Positions 11,188 through 21,270 of a stretch of DNA of 64,000 nucleotides are shown in pieces. Under the pieces are notes generated by a model, which made no database searches, had not been told where the DNA came from, and saw only the letters and a list, made by a program, of their open reading frames with translations. How positions within the stretch are numbered: the first letter of the stretch is position 1; every line of letters begins with the position of its first letter. Source of the DNA: an uncultured Alphaproteobacteria bacterium (GTDB lineage Bacteria > Pseudomonadota > Alphaproteobacteria > HIMB59 > GCA-002718135); the NCBI GenBank assembly GCA_902577425.1, contig CACGZD010000002.1:89269-153268 (forward strand). Direction: 5' to 3'. A program made the translations under genes and the position numbers.

Positions 11188-12981
11188 ATGTCTATAAATT
11201 TTGACAATTTTAATAGTGTGGTGAGTTTATTTAATCAACAATGTAAGGAACTGAAGGATAGTCCCTATTTATGGAGAAAAGTTGAGGGAAAATTCCTTTC
11301 TTTAAGCTGGTTAGAAGTACAAAAAAAAGTAAATGCTCTAGCAAAGGGTTTAATAAGTCTTGGAATTTTAAAGGGGGATAGAGTTGTAATTCTATCAGAA
11401 AATAGACCTGAATGGCAAATTGCCGACCTAGCTATAATGTCTATCGGTGGTATTACAGTTCCTGCATATACTACAAGTACCACAAGTGATTATAAACATA
11501 TTATTAATCATTCTGAAGCAAGATGCATCATTGTATCTTCTAATGATTTAGCATTAAAGGCTATTCCTGCCACATTAAATAGTAAATGCAAAAATGTTAT
11601 ATTAATAGATGAAGATAAAAAAAAATTTGATGAGCCCTTATTTTTTGCAAACTGGAATGATTTGATTGAACAAAATAATCATTCTACTAATGATAATGAT
11701 TTAGAAAAAAATATTAAATTACAAAAAAGAACTGATACAGCTTGTATAATTTATACCTCAGGTACTGGTGGAAGCCCAAAAGGGGTAATGTTAAGTCATG
11801 GAGCAATGTTAACGAATTGTACAGGTGCTCAAGAATTGTTAAAAAATTTAATTTCTGATTTAAGTGAAATTAGGTTTTTATCTTGGCTTCCTCTTTCTCA
11901 TTCTTATGAACATACTTTACAATTTTATGAAATGGGTATTGGTGCACAAATATATTATGCTGAGGGTATTGATAAACTTTTAGTAAATATGAGTGAAGTC
12001 AAACCACATTTTATGACAGCAGTACCAAGATTTTATGACTCACTTCATACCAGAATCTCACAAGGATTAAAAAAACAAGGAAAATTAAGTCAGTTATTTT
12101 TTTCAACAACTCTTAAACTAGGAAAGAAAAAATATAATAACCAAAAAATGACATCTATGGAAAAATTTTTAAATGGGATCATGGATAAAATAGTTAGAAA
12201 AAAAGTTAATAAGAGATTTGGAGGCAGTTTAAGAGCTTTGGTTTCTGGAGGAGCTGCTTTAAACTATGAAGTAGGACTTTATTTAACTGCTTTAGGATTA
12301 CCTTTATTACAGGGCTATGGCCAAACTGAAACTGCACCTGTTGTAAGCGCCAATCCTCCTGAAAGAATTAAATTAGATACTGTTGGGACTATATTTAAAG
12401 GAACAGAAGTAAAAATTGCTGAAGATGGAGAAATATTAGTTCGAGGAGAAAATATTATGAATGGTTATTGGAATGACCCAAAAGCAACCTCTTCAACAAT
12501 TGTAAATGGTTGGGTTCATACTGGTGATATTGGTGAATTTGATGAAGATAGCTACCTTAAAATTACAGATAGAAAAAAAGATATAATAGTCAATGCAGGA
12601 GGAGATAATATCTCACCTTCAAGAGTAGAAGAAAAACTTAATATTGAACCAGAAATATCTCAATCAATGGTTTACGGTGATTTTAAAAACTATTTAGTTG
12701 CTATCATTGTTCCAGACAAAGAGCAGGCTTTATTATGGGCAAAAAATAATAATAAAGAAAATAGCTTATCTACTTTAGTTAAAGATGAAGACTATAATAA
12801 AATGATAAAAGAAATTATATCAAAAGTTAATAATAACCTCTCAGTTATAGAACAAGTAAGAAAATTTATATTAATTGATCATGAATTTACTATTGAAAAT
12901 GATATGATGACACCAACAATGAAAGTTAAAAGATATAAGATAAAAAGTGTTTTTGGAGATCAGTTAGAAAACTTATATTAA
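11188..12981 (+). CDS. Long-chain acyl-CoA synthetase (AMP-forming)
   Basis: IYTSGTGGSPKGVMLSH, GYGQTETAP, GWVHTGDIGE, DRKKDIIVNAGGDNISPS. Confidence 0.94.
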   Translation: MSINFDNFNSVVSLFNQQCKELKDSPYLWRKVEGKFLSLSWLEVQKKVNALAKGLISLGILKGDRVVILSENRPEWQIADLAIMSIGGITVPAYTTSTTSDYKHIINHSEARCIIVSSNDLALKAIPATLNSKCKNVILIDEDKKKFDEPLFFANWNDLIEQNNHSTNDNDLEKNIKLQKRTDTACIIYTSGTGGSPKGVMLSHGAMLTNCTGAQELLKNLISDLSEIRFLSWLPLSHSYEHTLQFYEMGIGAQIYYAEGIDKLLVNMSEVKPHFMTAVPRFYDSLHTRISQGLKKQGKLSQLFFSTTLKLGKKKYNNQKMTSMEKFLNGIMDKIVRKKVNKRFGGSLRALVSGGAALNYEVGLYLTALGLPLLQGYGQTETAPVVSANPPERIKLDTVGTIFKGTEVKIAEDGEILVRGENIMNGYWNDPKATSSTIVNGWVHTGDIGEFDEDSYLKITDRKKDIIVNAGGDNISPSRVEEKLNIEPEISQSMVYGDFKNYLVAIIVPDKEQALLWAKNNNKENSLSTLVKDEDYNKMIKEIISKVNNNLSVIEQVRKFILIDHEFTIENDMMTPTMKVKRYKIKSVFGDQLENLY

Positions 12982-13268
12982 TCAGAATTATGTTTCATTT
13001 TTTCTAATTGTTCTTTTGTGGCTTCTAATTGATACTTTTCTTTCCACTTATAATAAGGCATTCCATAAATTATTTCTCTTGCTTCATCATAATTTATTTT
13101 TATATTTCTTTTTTCAGCAGCGCTTAAATACCATTTAGATAAGCAATTTCTACAAAATCCTGATAAATTCATTAAGTCAATATTTTGAACATCAGTTCTT
13201 TTTTTCAAATGATTAATTAAAGTTTCTAAAACTTCAGCATATATTTCTTTTTGTATTTTATTGTCCAT
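12978..13268 (-). CDS. DUF1244 family protein
   Basis: LSGFCRNCLSKWYLSAAEK and YGMPYYKWKEKYQ motifs. Confidence 0.88.
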   Translation of the reverse strand: MDNKIQKEIYAEVLETLINHLKKRTDVQNIDLMNLSGFCRNCLSKWYLSAAEKRNIKINYDEAREIIYGMPYYKWKEKYQLEATKEQLEKMKHNSD

Positions 13269-13328
13269 TTATTTTAATAAAAAAGTTACATATTTAGTAA
13301 ATATCAATTATACATTATACGATAATAA

Positions 13329-14777
13329 ATGAAACGTAATAGAAAAGCTAAAATATTAGCTACCCTAGGTCCAGCTTCTTCATCTGAAGAAATAATTGAT
13401 AAACTTTTTGTTGCAGGATGTGATGTATTTCGCTTAAATTTTTCACATGGATCAATTGAGGACCATAGAAATAACTATAAATATATAAGATCTCTTGAAA
13501 AAAAATATGATCATGCAACTTGTATATTAGCAGATTTGCAGGGTCCAAAGCTAAGAATTGGAACATTTGTCCAAGATAAAATAGAATTAAAAAAAGGCCA
13601 AAGTTTTGTACTCGATTTAGACTCTTCCCCTGGAAATAAAGATAGAGTTAATTTTCCTCATGAAGAAATTTATGAAACTATGAATCCTAATAGTGAAATT
13701 TTAATTGATGATGGAAGAATTAAATTACAAATTATTAAACAAGAAAAAAAATCACTTACAACTGAGGTATTAAATAGTGGTATTATTTCAAATAATAAAG
13801 GTGTTAATATTCCTGGAGTAGTTTTACCAATTTCATCATTAACACAAAAAGACAAATCTGATTTAAATAAAGCTCTAGAAATGGGCGTAGATTGGGTGGC
13901 ATTATCTTTTATTCAAAGTGCTGAAGATATAAATAATTTAAGAAAACTAGTTGGTAATAAAGCATCTATAATGGCTAAAATAGAAAAACCTTCTGCTGTT
14001 AAAAATATTGATTCAATAATTGAAGCCAGTGATGGATTAATGATAGCTAGAGGAGATTTAGGTGTTGAAATGCCTGCTGAACAAATACCTGTAATTCAAA
14101 AAAATATAATTAGTCGATGCAGAGATTTTGGTAAACCTGTAGTTGTGGCCACTCAAATGTTAGAAAGTATGGTTTCAAATCATACACCAACAAGAGCCGA
14201 AGCATCTGATGTAGCAAATGCTATATATGATGGAACTGATGCAGTTATGTTATCTGCAGAATCAGCAATTGGTTTGTTTCCTGAAGAATCAGTTACGATT
14301 ATGAATAGAATAATTAAAAGTGTGGAAACAGATAGTAATAATTTTAATCTTGAGATTAAGAATCAAGAAAATTTATCTATGAATAAAAAAATAAGTACTA
14401 CTGATGCAATTACTAGTGCAGCTTACACAATAGCAAAAAATGCAGAGGCTAAAGCTATAGTAACTTTTTCTGTAAGCGGAATCACAACTATGAGAATGTC
14501 TCGAGAAAGAGCTCCAGTATTAATTATTGGTCTTTCTCCAATACTAAAAACAGCTAGAAAACTTCAAATTTCTTGGGGAGTTTATTCCATTCATGCCAAA
14601 CAAGACGCTCAAAATGCAACAGAAATGGTAAGCATAGCTTGTAAAGCGCTAAAAAATAAACATTTAGCAGAAGCTGGTAATTCAATAGTTATCACCGCAG
14701 GAGTTCCTTTTGGAAGTGCTGGATCAACAAATCTCCTTAGGATAGCTGAAATTATTGACGATAAAGATCTTACTTAA
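13329..14777 (+). CDS. pyk: Pyruvate kinase
   Basis: KILATLGPASS, DLQGPKLRIG, MIARGDLGVE, VVATQMLESM. Confidence 0.97.
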   Translation: MKRNRKAKILATLGPASSSEEIIDKLFVAGCDVFRLNFSHGSIEDHRNNYKYIRSLEKKYDHATCILADLQGPKLRIGTFVQDKIELKKGQSFVLDLDSSPGNKDRVNFPHEEIYETMNPNSEILIDDGRIKLQIIKQEKKSLTTEVLNSGIISNNKGVNIPGVVLPISSLTQKDKSDLNKALEMGVDWVALSFIQSAEDINNLRKLVGNKASIMAKIEKPSAVKNIDSIIEASDGLMIARGDLGVEMPAEQIPVIQKNIISRCRDFGKPVVVATQMLESMVSNHTPTRAEASDVANAIYDGTDAVMLSAESAIGLFPEESVTIMNRIIKSVETDSNNFNLEIKNQENLSMNKKISTTDAITSAAYTIAKNAEAKAIVTFSVSGITTMRMSRERAPVLIIGLSPILKTARKLQISWGVYSIHAKQDAQNATEMVSIACKALKNKHLAEAGNSIVITAGVPFGSAGSTNLLRIAEIIDDKDLT

Positions 14778-15972
14778 GAAGTTTACAAGCTTCATCAATT
14801 CTCTGGCAAGCTTCTATTAAAATTTTCTCACTCGTAGCATATGAAAGACGAAAGTATGGTGATAAGCCGAAAGCTTCTCCTTGTACTCCAGCAACTCCCC
14901 TACTTTCAAGAAGATAGTTCATAAATTTTTCGTCAGAATCTAATATTATTCCATCAGGTGTTTTTCTGCCAATAATTCCTTCACAATTTGGATATACATA
15001 AAATGCACCAGGAGGAATTCCACAAGAGATGCCATCAATAGAATTTAATTTTTCAACAACTAAGTCTCTTCTTTTTTTAAAAGCAATATTATGCTTTTCT
15101 ATAAAATCTTGATTACCTTGAAGGGCTTCTACAGATGCTGCCATGCTAATAGACGAAGTTGAAGAATTACTTTGAGATTGAATCTTATTCATTCCCAATA
15201 TTATTTCTTTTGGAGCGCCACAATAACCCAATCTCCAACCAGTCATACAATAAGCTTTTGAGACACCATTTAAAGTTAAAGTTCGATTCTTGAGCTCAGG
15301 GACAGTTTCAGCAATTGTATTAAATTTTTGTTTGTCATAAATAATTTTTTCATAAATATCGTCAGTTAAAATATAAATATTAGGATATTTAAGAAGTATT
15401 TGACCTAAATGTATAAGCTCTTCTTTAGAATATACTGAACCAGTTGGATTACTGGGACTATTTAAAAAAAGCCATTTAGTTTTTGGCGTTATATATTTTT
15501 CAAGATCATAGGGCGTTAACTTAAAATCATTTTTTTCACTGCACTTTACAATAACTGGTTTTCCTTCAGCTAATAAAACTATATCTGGATAACTTACCCA
15601 ATATGGTGCAGGAATTATAACCTCGTCACCTGGATTAAGTGTTGCCATCATAGCATTATAAATAATATGTTTCCCTCCAACACCTACCATTATTTCGTCA
15701 TTTGAATATTCTAGATTATTTTCTTTTTTAAATTTATTTATAATTGCATTTTGCAATACAGGCGTACCCTTTCCTGGTACATACCTAGTTAATCCTTCAT
15801 TCATCGCTTTAATTGCAGCCTCTCTGATATTTACAGGTGTATCAAAATCTGGTTCTCCTGCTGCTAAAACTAAAATATCTTTTCCTTCAGCACGTAATGC
15901 ATTTGCTTTGGTATTAATACCAACAGTCATAGATGGTTTAATTCTAGATAGTCTATCTGCTACAATATTCAT
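14770..15972 (-). CDS. Class I pyridoxal-phosphate aminotransferase (aspartate aminotransferase-like)
   Basis: NSPSNPTGSVY, SKAYCMTGWRLGYCGAP. Confidence 0.93.
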   Translation of the reverse strand: MNIVADRLSRIKPSMTVGINTKANALRAEGKDILVLAAGEPDFDTPVNIREAAIKAMNEGLTRYVPGKGTPVLQNAIINKFKKENNLEYSNDEIMVGVGGKHIIYNAMMATLNPGDEVIIPAPYWVSYPDIVLLAEGKPVIVKCSEKNDFKLTPYDLEKYITPKTKWLFLNSPSNPTGSVYSKEELIHLGQILLKYPNIYILTDDIYEKIIYDKQKFNTIAETVPELKNRTLTLNGVSKAYCMTGWRLGYCGAPKEIILGMNKIQSQSNSSTSSISMAASVEALQGNQDFIEKHNIAFKKRRDLVVEKLNSIDGISCGIPPGAFYVYPNCEGIIGRKTPDGIILDSDEKFMNYLLESRGVAGVQGEAFGLSPYFRLSYATSEKILIEACQRIDEACKLLK

Positions 15973-15982
15973 TTGTTGAAAA

Positions 15983-16792
15983 TCAAATTATAAAATGTTC
16001 AATAACTAGACTTGTGCATGTAAACAATAAAAAAATGGCGAAAATTTTTTTTAAAATTTCTTTACTAATTTTTGAAGACAATTTTGCTCCAATATTCGCT
16101 GTAAATATGCTTGTTGAAATAACCAAAGCAACTATTAAAATATTTACATATCCAAGTGAATATGGTGGTAGACCCTCAATATTGATACCTAAAAATATAT
16201 AGGAAATGGCTCCTGGTAAGGCAATAAAAAATCCCAAAACAGCGGAAGTTCCAACAGCTTGATGTATTTTTTTTGAAAATATACCTAAAATTGGAACACT
16301 AAAACTACCTCCACCGATTCCTATCAAGGCTGAAAATAATCCTATTAATCCACTAATAGAAAAATTAGTAAAAAAATTTTGAGGAATATCGTTACCAATT
16401 GTTTTTATATTTCTCTGAAAAAACATATTTAAAGAAATTAAAAAAGCTAAACTAATAAAAATTAATACTAAAATTTCACCTTCAATTCTACTTGCTAGTA
16501 ATGATCCAATTATAGATCCTGATATAATACCTGCTACCCATTTCTTTACAACATTTCTATCTATGTTGTTTAATTTTATATGTGAAAGCACAGACGAGAT
16601 AGAAGTAAATACTATTATACAAAGAGAAGAAGCTACTGATACATGCATTACAACATCTATTGAATAGCCTAATTGTAACAAAATAAAATATGAAACAGGA
16701 ACGATTATTATTCCTCCACCAACTCCTAATAATCCAGCTATCAAGCCTGAAAAAAGACCCGTCAATAAAAATGTTACAATTAAAATTATCAA
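15983..16792 (-). CDS. TauE/SafE family sulfite exporter-like permease
   Basis: Duplicated GLLGVGGGIIIVP and ALIGIGGGSFSVP TM motifs. Confidence 0.88.
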   Translation of the reverse strand: MIILIVTFLLTGLFSGLIAGLLGVGGGIIIVPVSYFILLQLGYSIDVVMHVSVASSLCIIVFTSISSVLSHIKLNNIDRNVVKKWVAGIISGSIIGSLLASRIEGEILVLIFISLAFLISLNMFFQRNIKTIGNDIPQNFFTNFSISGLIGLFSALIGIGGGSFSVPILGIFSKKIHQAVGTSAVLGFFIALPGAISYIFLGINIEGLPPYSLGYVNILIVALVISTSIFTANIGAKLSSKISKEILKKIFAIFLLFTCTSLVIEHFII

Positions 16793-16861
16793 TTAAAAAC
16801 CTTTTTGCATTAGAAATTATGTAGTAAACGAGTTCAATAAAAAGTAAAAAGAAATTAAATT

Positions 16862-17983
16862 ATGACACATATTCATTGGTTAGGTGCAGGTTTATCTTCA
16901 GTTCCAGGAATAAGAAGAATTGCTTCAAGTGGCAATAAAATTACTGTATGGAACAGAACTTTGTCTAAAGCTGAATATAGCATTAATCATATAAACTCTG
17001 AAAAAGTATTGGCAAAAAAATATGATCTTGATGAAATAAAAAATCAACTTAACAAAGGGGATATTGTAGTTTCTCAATTGTCTGCAAATATGCACCCAGA
17101 AATAGCTAAAGTTTGTCTTGAAAAAAATTGTCATTTTGCATCTACCAGCTATATTTCTCCAAATTTAAAAGAACTAGACTTAGAAGCTAAAGAGAAGAAT
17201 TTAGTTTTTATAAATGAGATAGGTTTAGATCCTGGAATTGATCATTTTTTTTCTCATCTTTTAGTTTCAGAATTAAAACAACAAAATATAAATGACTGTG
17301 TGGTATCATACTATTCTTATTGTGGAGGAATACCTGCTGTATCTAATGATTTTAAATATAAATTTAGTTGGTCGCCTGTAGGCGTTATAAAAGCCCTTAA
17401 TAATAAAGCAAAATTTATTAGTAACTTTCAAGAAAAAGAGGTAATTCCCTACCATCAAGTAAGTACATACTCAGTAAATGATGAAAATTTTGAAGCTTAC
17501 CCAAATAGAGATTCCATTCCATATATAACAGAATATAATTTTGATCACTCTTGGAAAATCAACAATTTCGTAAGAGGCACTTTAAGACTAAATGGATGGG
17601 CAAAAGCATGGAAAGAGATTTTTTTAATGTTAGAGAATCCAAGTTCAGATATCGAAGAAAAAATTCAAAGCAATAGTGATGAATTGTGGGCAAATCATCA
17701 GTACGAAAAAGATGAGAAAGATAGAGTGGTTCTTTCTGTAAAAATGGAAGCATCTAACAATGATGGTGTAGTTTGGGCAAGAAGTTATGAATTAGATCAA
17801 AGTGGTAGTGGTGAAAATAGTGCTATGGCAATTTTAGTTTCAATCACTCTTTCTGCAGGAATAGATTTAATCCTAAATAATAAACTTCATACAGGGGTAC
17901 AAGCGGCACCCTCTGATAAAGAAAATATAGAATATTTTTTTAAAATTTTAAAAGATTACAAAATAAATTATATTAGTAAATAA
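16862..17983 (+). CDS. Saccharopine dehydrogenase-like protein (glutamate-forming type)
   Basis: N-terminal HWLGAG nucleotide fold; NEIGLDPGIDH and YSYCGGIPA motifs of LYS9-type enzymes. Confidence 0.85.
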   Translation: MTHIHWLGAGLSSVPGIRRIASSGNKITVWNRTLSKAEYSINHINSEKVLAKKYDLDEIKNQLNKGDIVVSQLSANMHPEIAKVCLEKNCHFASTSYISPNLKELDLEAKEKNLVFINEIGLDPGIDHFFSHLLVSELKQQNINDCVVSYYSYCGGIPAVSNDFKYKFSWSPVGVIKALNNKAKFISNFQEKEVIPYHQVSTYSVNDENFEAYPNRDSIPYITEYNFDHSWKINNFVRGTLRLNGWAKAWKEIFLMLENPSSDIEEKIQSNSDELWANHQYEKDEKDRVVLSVKMEASNNDGVVWARSYELDQSGSGENSAMAILVSITLSAGIDLILNNKLHTGVQAAPSDKENIEYFFKILKDYKINYISK

Positions 17984-19221
17984 TGAACTCTAATACTTTC
18001 ACTCTAGGTATTATTAGAGAAACAAGAGAAGACGAAAGCAGAGCCCCTCTAGTTCCCAATCATGTAACAAAAATTAAGGAAAAATATAATCATGTTAATA
18101 TTCTTGTTCAACCATCAAAAAACCGATGTTTTAGTAATTTAGAATATAAGAATGCAGGCGCTATAATTCAAGAAGATCTTAATGAATGCAATATAATATT
18201 GGGAGTAAAAGAAATAGGAACAAAATTTTTAAATAAAAATAAAACATATTTATTTTTTTCACATACTTCTAAAATCCAATCTGATAATTCTTCTTCAACC
18301 CAAGGTACTCCTGGGATGGATAAGAAAGAGTTAATAAAAACAATTTTAGAAAAAGATATAACATTAATAGACTATGAAAATATTAGAAATAAATATGGGG
18401 CTCGTTATTTAGGATTTGGTCGATTTGCAGGAATAGTTGGATGTTATAATTCTTTATCTCTTTACAAAAAATTTATAAAAAAAACAGATATGAAGAGAGC
18501 TTTTGAATTAAAAAATTATGAGTCTTTAATAAAAGAAATTGGTAATAATAAATTTTCTGAAATAAAAATTTTAGTTACAGGAGATGGAAGAGTTGCAAAA
18601 GGTGTCTTAGAATTATTACAAAAAACAAATATTACTCAAATATCAAAAGAAGAATATCTTAACAAAAATTTTTCTTATCCTGTATTTTGTAATTTAAAAA
18701 CTGAAGACTATGTTAAATCTAATTCAAAAAATGATTTTCATCTTCAGCATTTTATTGAATTTCCAAATGATTATACATCAAAAGCTCACGAATACTTACT
18801 AAGCACAAATATATTAATAAGTGCTCATTATTGGGACCCCCACTCACCTAAAATTTTTGAATTAAAAAATTTAAATGAATATTTAAATCTGCAAGTTATT
18901 GGAGATATTACCTGTGATCTTAATGGTTCTATTCCTACAACTTTAAAATCAACAACAATAAAAGATCCATACTTTTATTATGATAAAAAAGAATTATCTG
19001 AATGTTCACAATCAAAAGAGTCAATTGCTGTTATGGCTGTTGACAACCTGCCTTCTGAGCTCCCAAGAGATTCAAGTACTGAATTTGGAGATGGTGTTTT
19101 AAACGAAGTACTACCTTTCATAATTGGAAAAGATGATGGTAGAATTTATAATGCCACAATAATAAAAAAAGGTAAATTTCTATCTAGATATTCATATATA
19201 GAAAAGTATATTAAAAAATAA
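17983..19221 (+). CDS. Saccharopine dehydrogenase-like protein (lysine-forming type; AlaDH/PNT-like N-domain)
   Basis: LGIIRETREDESRAPLVPNHV, SHTSKIQ, ILVTGDGRVAKGVLE, VIGDITCDLNGSIPTT. Confidence 0.85.
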   Translation: MNSNTFTLGIIRETREDESRAPLVPNHVTKIKEKYNHVNILVQPSKNRCFSNLEYKNAGAIIQEDLNECNIILGVKEIGTKFLNKNKTYLFFSHTSKIQSDNSSSTQGTPGMDKKELIKTILEKDITLIDYENIRNKYGARYLGFGRFAGIVGCYNSLSLYKKFIKKTDMKRAFELKNYESLIKEIGNNKFSEIKILVTGDGRVAKGVLELLQKTNITQISKEEYLNKNFSYPVFCNLKTEDYVKSNSKNDFHLQHFIEFPNDYTSKAHEYLLSTNILISAHYWDPHSPKIFELKNLNEYLNLQVIGDITCDLNGSIPTTLKSTTIKDPYFYYDKKELSECSQSKESIAVMAVDNLPSELPRDSSTEFGDGVLNEVLPFIIGKDDGRIYNATIIKKGKFLSRYSYIEKYIKK

Positions 19222-21269
19222 TGAACCAAAACTCCTCTAACTTTGATGCTCTTAGTGAAGCAAATAATAACAAATTTGTAATAACAAGTGATTATAAACC
19301 CAATGGAGATCAGCCAAATGCCATAAATTCATTAGTAAAAAATATAAAAAAAGGAGAAAATGAGCAGGTATTGCTTGGAGTTACTGGCTCAGGGAAAACT
19401 TTTACAATCGCTAAAGTTATAGAGGCATTGCAAAAACCTACTCTCATCATGGCGCCAAACAAAACTCTTGCAGCACAACTATACGGTGAAATGAAAAGTT
19501 TATTTCCTAATAATGCAGTTGAATATTTTGTTAGTTATTACGATTATTATACTCCTGAGGCATATGTTCCTCGATCTGATACATATATTGAAAAAGAATC
19601 TTCAATAAATGAACAAATTGATCGATTAAGACATTCTGCAACTCGTTCTTTAATAGAAAGAAGAGATACAATAATTGTTGCATCTGTTTCGTGTATATAT
19701 GGAATAGGCTCAGTTGAGACCTATTCTTCAATGTCATTTACTTTAGAAAAAAATCAAAACATTGAAAGAGATTTTATAATTAGAAAATTAGTTGAACTTT
19801 TATATAAACGAAGAGATATGGACTTTAAAAGAGGAAGCTTCAGAGTAAAAGGTGATATTTTAGAAATTTTTCCATCTCACTTTGAAGATCGTTCTTGGAA
19901 AATTTCAATGTTTGGAGATGAAATTGAAATGATTACTGAAGTCGATCCTCTAACTGGTGAAAAATTAGATTCATTAGATAAAATAAGAATTTTTGCAAAC
20001 TCACACTATGTCACTCCCAAACCTACTATTAAAAAAGCGATAACTCAAATTAAAGAAGATTTAAAACAGCAACTTGTTGTTTTTGAAACTGAAAATAAAT
20101 TATTAGAAAAACAACGTCTTGATGAAAGAACAAATTTTGACTTAGAGATGTTAGAAACAACAGGAAGTTGTAGTGGAATTGAAAATTATTCTAGATATCT
20201 GTCAGGAAGAAAACCGGGTGAACCTCCTCCAACACTTTATGAATATATTCCAGAAGATTCTCTTTTATTTATTGATGAAAGTCACATTACATGTTCACAA
20301 ATTTCAGGTATGTACAAAGGTGACTTTTCGCGAAAATCAACTCTTTCACAATATGGATTTAGATTACCTAGTTGTTTAGATAATAGACCTCTTAAAAGAG
20401 AAGAATGGGATGCAATGAGACCACAAACAGTCTTTGTCAGTGCCACTCCGGGAGACTATGAATTAGATAAAACTGGTGGAATATTTGTTGAACAAGTAAT
20501 TAGACCTACTGGTCTGGTAGATCCTCCAATAGAAATTAGACCCACTAAACATCAAATAGATAATCTTGTTGATGAATGTCGTAAAACTATTGAAAGTGGT
20601 TATAGGGCCATGATCACAACTTTAACCAAAAAAATGTCTGAAGATCTTACTGAATATTTACATGAAGAAGGCTTTAAAGTTCGCTATTTACACTCTGATA
20701 TTGATACTTTGGAAAGAATTGAGATAATTAGAGATTTACGTTTAGGTGTCTTTAATATTTTAGTTGGCATTAATTTACTTAGAGAAGGTTTAGATATACC
20801 TGAATGTGCTCTAATGGCAATTCTTGATGCTGATAAAGAGGGATATTTAAGATCCAAAACAAGTTTAATTCAAACAATAGGACGAGCAGCAAGAAATGTT
20901 GAAAGTAAAGTTGTTATGTATGCCGATACTAAAACTAAAAGTATGTTAGCAGCAATAGAAGAAACATCGAGGAGAAGGAAAAAGCAACTTCAGTATAATA
21001 AAGAAAATAACATTACTCCTGTTAGTATTAAAAAATCTATTGAGGAGATAATTGATAGTACAGCTGAACAAGATCATGTTACAATTCCAATAGATAATGT
21101 TAAGCAGTTAGTTGGAAAAGATCTTGAGATACATATAAAGGAATTAGAAAAAAAGATGAATACATTTGCATCTAATTTGGAATTTGAAGATGCTGCGACT
21201 GTTCGTGATGAAATTAATAGATTAAAAGCAAAACAAATGGGTTTAAATAAAAAAGCATTAGAAAGATAA
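19221..21269 (+). CDS. uvrB: Excinuclease ABC subunit B
   Basis: GVTGSGKTFTIA, YYDYYTPEAYVP, GINLLREGLDIPE, C-terminal UVR motif. Confidence 0.98.
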   Translation: MNQNSSNFDALSEANNNKFVITSDYKPNGDQPNAINSLVKNIKKGENEQVLLGVTGSGKTFTIAKVIEALQKPTLIMAPNKTLAAQLYGEMKSLFPNNAVEYFVSYYDYYTPEAYVPRSDTYIEKESSINEQIDRLRHSATRSLIERRDTIIVASVSCIYGIGSVETYSSMSFTLEKNQNIERDFIIRKLVELLYKRRDMDFKRGSFRVKGDILEIFPSHFEDRSWKISMFGDEIEMITEVDPLTGEKLDSLDKIRIFANSHYVTPKPTIKKAITQIKEDLKQQLVVFETENKLLEKQRLDERTNFDLEMLETTGSCSGIENYSRYLSGRKPGEPPPTLYEYIPEDSLLFIDESHITCSQISGMYKGDFSRKSTLSQYGFRLPSCLDNRPLKREEWDAMRPQTVFVSATPGDYELDKTGGIFVEQVIRPTGLVDPPIEIRPTKHQIDNLVDECRKTIESGYRAMITTLTKKMSEDLTEYLHEEGFKVRYLHSDIDTLERIEIIRDLRLGVFNILVGINLLREGLDIPECALMAILDADKEGYLRSKTSLIQTIGRAARNVESKVVMYADTKTKSMLAAIEETSRRRKKQLQYNKENNITPVSIKKSIEEIIDSTAEQDHVTIPIDNVKQLVGKDLEIHIKELEKKMNTFASNLEFEDAATVRDEINRLKAKQMGLNKKALER

Positions 21270-21270
21270 A

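Noticed and set aside
20173-20379. 68-aa ORF in another frame inside uvrB
   Set aside because: Spurious out-of-frame ORF in a highly conserved gene
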